From positions 1 through 10,437 of the forward strand of contig JAUHWE010000107.1 in the NCBI GenBank assembly GCA_030424825.1: 10,437 nt of DNA, in the 5' to 3' direction. Within the stretch, counting starts at the first letter, position 1. Each line of letters starts with the position of its first letter. Positions 7,343 through 10,437 of this stretch are shown piece after piece. The notes beneath the pieces were generated by a model that saw only the letters and a list, made by a program, of their open reading frames with translations, ran no database searches and was not told the DNA's origin. The position numbers and the translations under genes were made by a program. The stretch comes from Verrucomicrobiia bacterium (GTDB lineage: Bacteria; Verrucomicrobiota; Verrucomicrobiia; Opitutales; Opitutaceae).

Positions 7343-7592
7343 GTCGCAGCGCGAGTATTAGCCCTATCTCCGATCTTAGTCAAACGAGTGCTCAATGGAA
7401 AAATGCACTCATGGTTGAGCCCATTTCTTGCCCTGGGATAGCCGGATACTGCACCCCGTTTGACAATGTCCCTTAAGGTCATGAGCGCAACTTAGAAACA
7501 CGCATGGAGATCTTAGTCCAAAATGAAAATTTTATGTATCCAAATAGAAACTATTGGTGTATAAACAGGGCATCAAATCAAACCTAACCGAC
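7343..7592. other. Intergenic region with possible alternative RNA pairings upstream of the two-TM gene
   Basis: No credible gene is seen in these 250 bases. GAGTGC (7386-7391) can pair with GCACTC (7405-7410), and GCTCAA (7390-7395) can pair with TTGAGC (7415-7420). The two stems overlap, so they would be alternatives or a pseudoknot. A perfect TTGACA occurs at 7460-7465 but has no -10 box at the right distance (GAGCGC sits there). The stretch 7519-7550 is AT-rich and is the more likely promoter area for the next gene, although I cannot pick out boxes. Confidence 0.3.
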
Positions 7593-8057
7593 ATGCCAAC
7601 GAGCCAACCCAAGCAATCTAGGATCCGCAAACAATATGCGATCATTACAGCGCAATCGCTCTCCTACATTTTAATGATCACCTTTATATTTGCCAACGCC
7701 CGATTTGATTTTATCGGATCGTTCGTCAACCGTGATTTCGAGATGGAAAGCAGCACTGCCTACTTAGCGGCTTGCTTGATTGGAATCGTTGGGGCGATTA
7801 GCATTTGGCTCACTTGGTACTACGCCACTAAATCGAACTCCATTCGGGATATGCTAGTCATTTGCGCCTGGACGCACCGAGTGAAAGCCAACGGGAAATG
7901 GGTGCCCCTAGAGGAGTTTTTCACGAACCAACTGGGCTATGCGGTTTCCCACGGATTGTCCGAAGCGAGACTGGTTGAGATGAGACAGGAGATCGATGCT
8001 GAATGGAGAAACATCAAACTAAAGGAAAATGGGGATCCTAAATTAGAGGAAAATTGA
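7593..8057 (+). CDS. Small two-TM protein with a C-terminal 'ICAW...SHG' domain
   Basis: The product has 154 residues from ATG 7593. An in-frame TTG at 7554 would add 13 residues without support. There are two membrane helices, about residues 14-34 and 55-77, joined by a short loop that contains FDFIGSFVNRDFEMES. The tail that follows (residues ~85-154) is charged and soluble, probably cytoplasmic. It contains LVICAWTHRVKANGKWVPLEEF (88-109, key residues Cys91, Trp103) and VSHGLSEAR (118-126). This matches the order of a short domain found at the end of many PAS, GGDEF and histidine-kinase proteins, where the pattern is C-x-x-C ... G-x-W ... S-H-G-x-C-x-x-C. Here only Cys91 of the four cysteines remains; the others are Thr94, Ser123 and Arg126. 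No kinase, cyclase or receiver domain is present. A signalling-related or adaptor role is a guess. The gene stands alone behind a terminator. Confidence 0.75.
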   Translation: MPTSQPKQSRIRKQYAIITAQSLSYILMITFIFANARFDFIGSFVNRDFEMESSTAYLAACLIGIVGAISIWLTWYYATKSNSIRDMLVICAWTHRVKANGKWVPLEEFFTNQLGYAVSHGLSEARLVEMRQEIDAEWRNIKLKENGDPKLEEN

Positions 8058-8073
8058 ATATCTCAAAAGCTCT

Positions 8074-8120
8074 AGACGACTTCACGAACTCGAGCCAGAG
8101 CGCCTGTTTCGTCTCGTGAA
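8074..8120. repeat. Interleaved inverted repeats upstream of lpxR
   Basis: TTCACGA (8081-8087) is the exact reverse complement of TCGTGAA (8114-8120), and AGACGA (8074-8079) of TCGTCT (8109-8114). The arms are interleaved, so the stems would form a pseudoknot or be alternatives. It lies 17 bases after the stop of the two-TM gene and could act at its transcript end, but no T tract follows. The remaining gap to lpxR contains an eight-base palindrome, CGCTAGCG (8134-8141), and nothing else I can name. Confidence 0.3.
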
Positions 8121-8240
8121 CTCAATCGCGTTGCGCTAGCGGAATCCCAGCGAAGGCAATGGCGTTTCAGGAGAACGAGACCATTTTCCGCGTTTTACTC
8201 TTTGCTCCCGAAAAAATTGTCTCTAACAGTGGGACCCACC

Positions 8241-9263
8241 ATGAGAATCCATTTCCTGCTACTGGGGCTAATTTGCTGTTTCGACTCTGCCATTTCACAG
8301 GAGGGTTCGCTCACATTTCAGTTGGACAATGACCTTTTTGCGAATACCGACCAGGACTACACTAATGGAGCCCGGCTGTCATACATCACCGGAGGTAGAA
8401 AAGCGTCGGATTTTACCGAGATGGAGTCTTGGCTGGAAAGCGTCCAAAATCGAGCGCCCGATGTCATTACCGGTCTCTATGCTCCTGAGGACCCGGTCTA
8501 CAACTATGGATTGTCCATCACCCAGCTCATGTTCACTCCGACCGACTTTGAGCCGTCCGAACCCCCACCCGGACAGCATCCCTATGTAGGATGGCTCGGC
8601 TTTGGCTTTTCGCTACATGCGAAAGACAACAACGCCACTAATTCGGTCGAGCTCTCCCTTGGAACGACAGGCAAGAATGCGTTTGCGGAAGTAACGCAGG
8701 ACTTCGTTCACAGCGTGCGCAACATTGAGAAGTTCAATGGCTGGGATAGCCAGATGCCAAGTGAACCCACCCTCAATTTGTTTCTAACTCAAAAGCGTCG
8801 GCTCTTCAACGACGAACCCACAGACGCTTTTTTCGGAATTGACGGGTTCGGTGAATGGCGGGTGGCGCTGGGCAACTTCCGAACTAGTTTGGATATCGGC
8901 TTTGTTTCTCGCGTCGGCTTTAACTTACCGGTTTCCTTTTCAGACCCCCGCCTAGGCCCGACCTCCTATTCTCATGAAATTTTCGATACCCAACAAACGA
9001 ATACAAGCAACTGGTCCGTCTATGGATTATTCGGTGCCCGTGCATCCGCTATTTGGCACGACATCACCATAGATGGCCCTCTTTTCCGTGATTTCGAGAT
9101 GGGAATCAGAAAAGAAGGCTTCTTAGGCGAAGCTTATATCGGGGGTGCCATTCGATTTAAAAAGTGGGAACTTAGTTACGCGCACACATTTCGCACCAAA
9201 GAGTTTAAAGAACAACCCAAAGGCGTCCAGTTTGGTTCCCTCGCATTTAGAATCCGCTACTAG
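8241..9263 (+). CDS. lpxR: Outer-membrane lipid A 3'-O-deacylase, LpxR family (DUF2219)
   Basis: LpxR is a calcium-dependent outer-membrane beta-barrel enzyme that removes the 3'-linked acyloxyacyl chain from lipid A. This 340-residue product has a signal peptide (residues 1-19, RIHFLLLGLICCF then A-I-S) and opens with SLTFQLDNDLFANTDQDYTNG (23-43), the family's hallmark, including the Asn-Asp pair (Asn30, Asp31). It continues with HPYVGWLGFGF (113-123), close to the usual R-P-Y-A-G-W-L, then SVELSLGTTG (135-144) and HSVRNIEKFNGWDSQ (157-171). His157 and Glu163 have the six-residue spacing of the His122/Glu128 pair in the Salmonella enzyme, so I propose His157 as the catalytic residue. It ends in R-I-R-Y, an aromatic end typical of outer-membrane barrels. 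ATG 8241 gives a clean signal peptide; an in-frame TTG at 8202 would add 13 residues before it. The solute-binding protein gene follows 44 bases later. Confidence 0.87.
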   Translation: MRIHFLLLGLICCFDSAISQEGSLTFQLDNDLFANTDQDYTNGARLSYITGGRKASDFTEMESWLESVQNRAPDVITGLYAPEDPVYNYGLSITQLMFTPTDFEPSEPPPGQHPYVGWLGFGFSLHAKDNNATNSVELSLGTTGKNAFAEVTQDFVHSVRNIEKFNGWDSQMPSEPTLNLFLTQKRRLFNDEPTDAFFGIDGFGEWRVALGNFRTSLDIGFVSRVGFNLPVSFSDPRLGPTSYSHEIFDTQQTNTSNWSVYGLFGARASAIWHDITIDGPLFRDFEMGIRKEGFLGEAYIGGAIRFKKWELSYAHTFRTKEFKEQPKGVQFGSLAFRIRY

Positions 9264-9307
9264 TGATAGACAACAATTGATTAGAGCCTTAATAGATTTT
9301 GCACAGG

Positions 9308-10282
9308 ATGAGAAAAAATGCAAACCTCAGACCTGTGCACGCTTATTGGATTCATTCGATTCTCCTCTTGGGGTTCGCCCTCGCCCCCATTTTTAGTTTA
9401 AAAGCGGCTTATCCCGATCGTCCCATCAAGATCATCGTTCCGACTGACCCCGGTGGAAGCATGGATGTGGTTGCTCGGACCATCGGTCGCGCGATAGAAG
9501 AGAGTGAACTACTGGCTACAAAGTTCATCATAGTTAATCAACCCGGTGCAGGGGGCACAATGGGGACCCGGAGACTTAGAGATGCGAAAGCAGACGGCTA
9601 CACGATCGGACTTTGGCACCAAGGCCTTGTGACATCCAAAGCGATGGGGATCGTCGACTACGATCATACCGCATTTGAAATTCTTGGCTCTTCCGGATAT
9701 TCCGAAGTTGGCATAGGAACCGGTCCACATTCGGGTACAGCAACGTTTGCTGACCTACAGGAACGATCCAAAGACAAACCAATCAAATTCGCAACTAACA
9801 TCGGCTTACCTGTTCATATCGTACCCATGATTCTGGCTCAGGAATTGGACGTCGATTTCCAGTTCATTCAGGTTGGAGGCGGTTCCCAGCGACTTTCCTC
9901 GATTATCGGGGGGCACACAGAGCTCGCCATTTTCTCCACTCTTGATTTCAGTAATTTCCTTGAGGCGGGTATCCGACCGGTTCTGTTTTTCACTCAGGAG
10001 AGACTGACCACGTATCCAGATATTCCAACGACACGTGAATTGGGTTTGGAATTCCAATACAACACGCTCTATATTTGGCTGGCTCCGAAAGGCTTGCCGG
10101 CGACAGTGAAGGACCTACTAGCGACCGCACTACAGAACGCAGTCGAAACCAAACCCGTCACCGAGTATTTGGAAAACCTAGGTCTCATACCTCAATTTCA
10201 ACACGGCAGTGAAATCGAACCTGCTCTAAACGACATTCAAGATCGCGCCCTCCCTCTCTTGGAGCTTATGAGGAAAAGGTAG
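9308..10282 (+). CDS. Bug/TctC-family periplasmic solute-binding protein (tripartite tricarboxylate transporter type)
   Basis: This 324-residue protein has a signal peptide (hydrophobic SILLLGFALAPIFS at residues 17-30, cut near L-K-A, 31-33). The mature start AYPDRPIKIIVPTDPGGSMD (34-53) is the hallmark of the Bug family, followed by VNQPGAGGTMG (76-86), DGYTIGLW (96-103) and the hinge and C-lobe pattern GGHTELAIFS, RLTTYPDIPTTRELG and YIWLAPKGLP. The length is normal for the family. Such proteins capture carboxylates or related small anions in the periplasm and deliver them to TctA/TctB membrane proteins. Neither partner is present here, so the ligand is unknown and the protein may be an orphan binder or sensor. 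ATG 9308 is preferred over an in-frame TTG at 9299; no ribosome binding site favours either. It is probably co-transcribed with lpxR upstream and perhaps with the cupin gene downstream. Confidence 0.9.
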   Translation: MRKNANLRPVHAYWIHSILLLGFALAPIFSLKAAYPDRPIKIIVPTDPGGSMDVVARTIGRAIEESELLATKFIIVNQPGAGGTMGTRRLRDAKADGYTIGLWHQGLVTSKAMGIVDYDHTAFEILGSSGYSEVGIGTGPHSGTATFADLQERSKDKPIKFATNIGLPVHIVPMILAQELDVDFQFIQVGGGSQRLSSIIGGHTELAIFSTLDFSNFLEAGIRPVLFFTQERLTTYPDIPTTRELGLEFQYNTLYIWLAPKGLPATVKDLLATALQNAVETKPVTEYLENLGLIPQFQHGSEIEPALNDIQDRALPLLELMRKR

Positions 10283-10322
10283 CGAAGCCCCTCGATTGAA
10301 CTAGGAATAGTCCGAACCGTCC

Positions 10323-10437
10323 ATGCCAGTCCCACGCATCGAACCCAATACGTTTCATTTCGGACCAGACGGTGTTTCATTTCCCAACAATCCCAACCTC
10401 CCAGTGCTTGTCTATCACCAGGTTTTGACTACAGGTG
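10323..10437 (+). CDS. Cupin-type protein, N-terminal part (3' end outside window)
   Basis: An ATG at 10323 opens a frame that stays open to the right edge (38 codons plus one base). The peptide begins MPVPRIEPNTFHFGPDGVSF and continues PNNPNLPVLVYHQVL. The pattern F-x-F-x-x-D-G-x-x-x-P-N-N-P-x-L-P-x-L-x-Y is the start of YjlB-like cupin proteins, which are small cytoplasmic beta-barrel proteins of unclear function. The metal-binding histidines would lie beyond the edge, so the assignment rests on the N-terminus only. It begins 40 bases after the solute-binding protein stop with no terminator between, which suggests one transcript. Confidence 0.65.
   Translation, partial: MPVPRIEPNTFHFGPDGVSFPNNPNLPVLVYHQVLTTG

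Noticed and set aside
7177..7482. 101-codon minus-strand frame across the FG-GAP gene end and the following gap
   Set aside because: Half of it overlaps the FG-GAP gene and the terminator hairpin. The protein has no recognisable features.
7460..7488. TTGACA as a -35 box for the two-TM gene
   Set aside because: At a 17-base spacing the sequence is GAGCGC, not a -10 box, and the start codon is over 120 bases away.
7554..7592. TTG start for the two-TM protein
   Set aside because: It adds 13 residues before a good ATG at 7593, with no ribosome binding site to support it.
8202..8240. TTG start for lpxR
   Set aside because: It would place 13 residues before a clean signal peptide that starts at ATG 8241.
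1..10437. A defence, CRISPR or mobile element
   Set aside because: No array, integrase, transposase, nuclease, toxin or phage-like gene is visible on either strand, and the gene set is mostly envelope-related with one core metabolic enzyme.

Overview
The window looks like an ordinary chromosomal segment from a Gram-negative, aerobic-type bacterium. It is most probably a member of the Verrucomicrobiota, class Opitutae (marine Puniceicoccales/Opitutales-like). That is inferred from three things: two secreted proteins end in the short 'YxxxxSxxLxxW ... YxR' module that is very common on verrucomicrobial exported proteins; an outer-membrane lipid A deacylase (LpxR) implies LPS; and a small membrane protein carries the 'ICAW ... 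SHG' domain in a form I associate with verrucomicrobial proteins. Base composition is roughly balanced. None of the eight visible starts has a convincing Shine-Dalgarno sequence. There is no rRNA, tRNA, CRISPR array, insertion sequence, integrase or phage gene.

Layout. (1) 2-1306, plus: 3' part of a DUF4153 multi-pass membrane protein, open at the left edge. (2) 1354-2436, plus: cytoplasmic alpha/beta hydrolase of the DUF900 type, probably co-transcribed with the first gene. (3) A GC-rich imperfect hairpin at 2443-2468 separates these from 2554-3657, plus: a secreted beta-sandwich protein. (4) 3654-4733, minus: a PLP-dependent cysteine synthase, convergent with the previous gene, their stop codons overlapping. 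(5) 4734-4914: a divergent intergenic region, followed by 4915-7302, plus: a large exported FG-GAP/integrin-type seven-bladed propeller with a HYDIN-like Ig domain and a short C-terminal module. It ends at a likely Rho-independent terminator (7315-7342). (6) 7593-8057, plus: a two-TM protein with a domain that has lost most of its cysteine ligands. (7) 8241-9263, plus: lpxR. (8) 9308-10282, plus: a Bug/TctC-type periplasmic solute-binding protein. (9) 10323 to the right edge, plus: the start of a cupin protein. The last three genes are separated by only about 40 bases each and could form one transcript.

How the genes fit together. Most products act in the envelope or outside the cell: a membrane protein, two secreted beta-rich proteins, an outer-membrane lipid A enzyme and a periplasmic binding protein. 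No single pathway is evident. The cysteine synthase is a housekeeping gene among them. I do not see a clear novel defence, mobile or biosynthetic system. The most unusual items are the small two-TM protein with the degenerate cysteine motif, the C-terminal module shared by two otherwise unrelated secreted proteins, and the GC-rich palindrome at 2443-2468, which may be a dispersed repeat.
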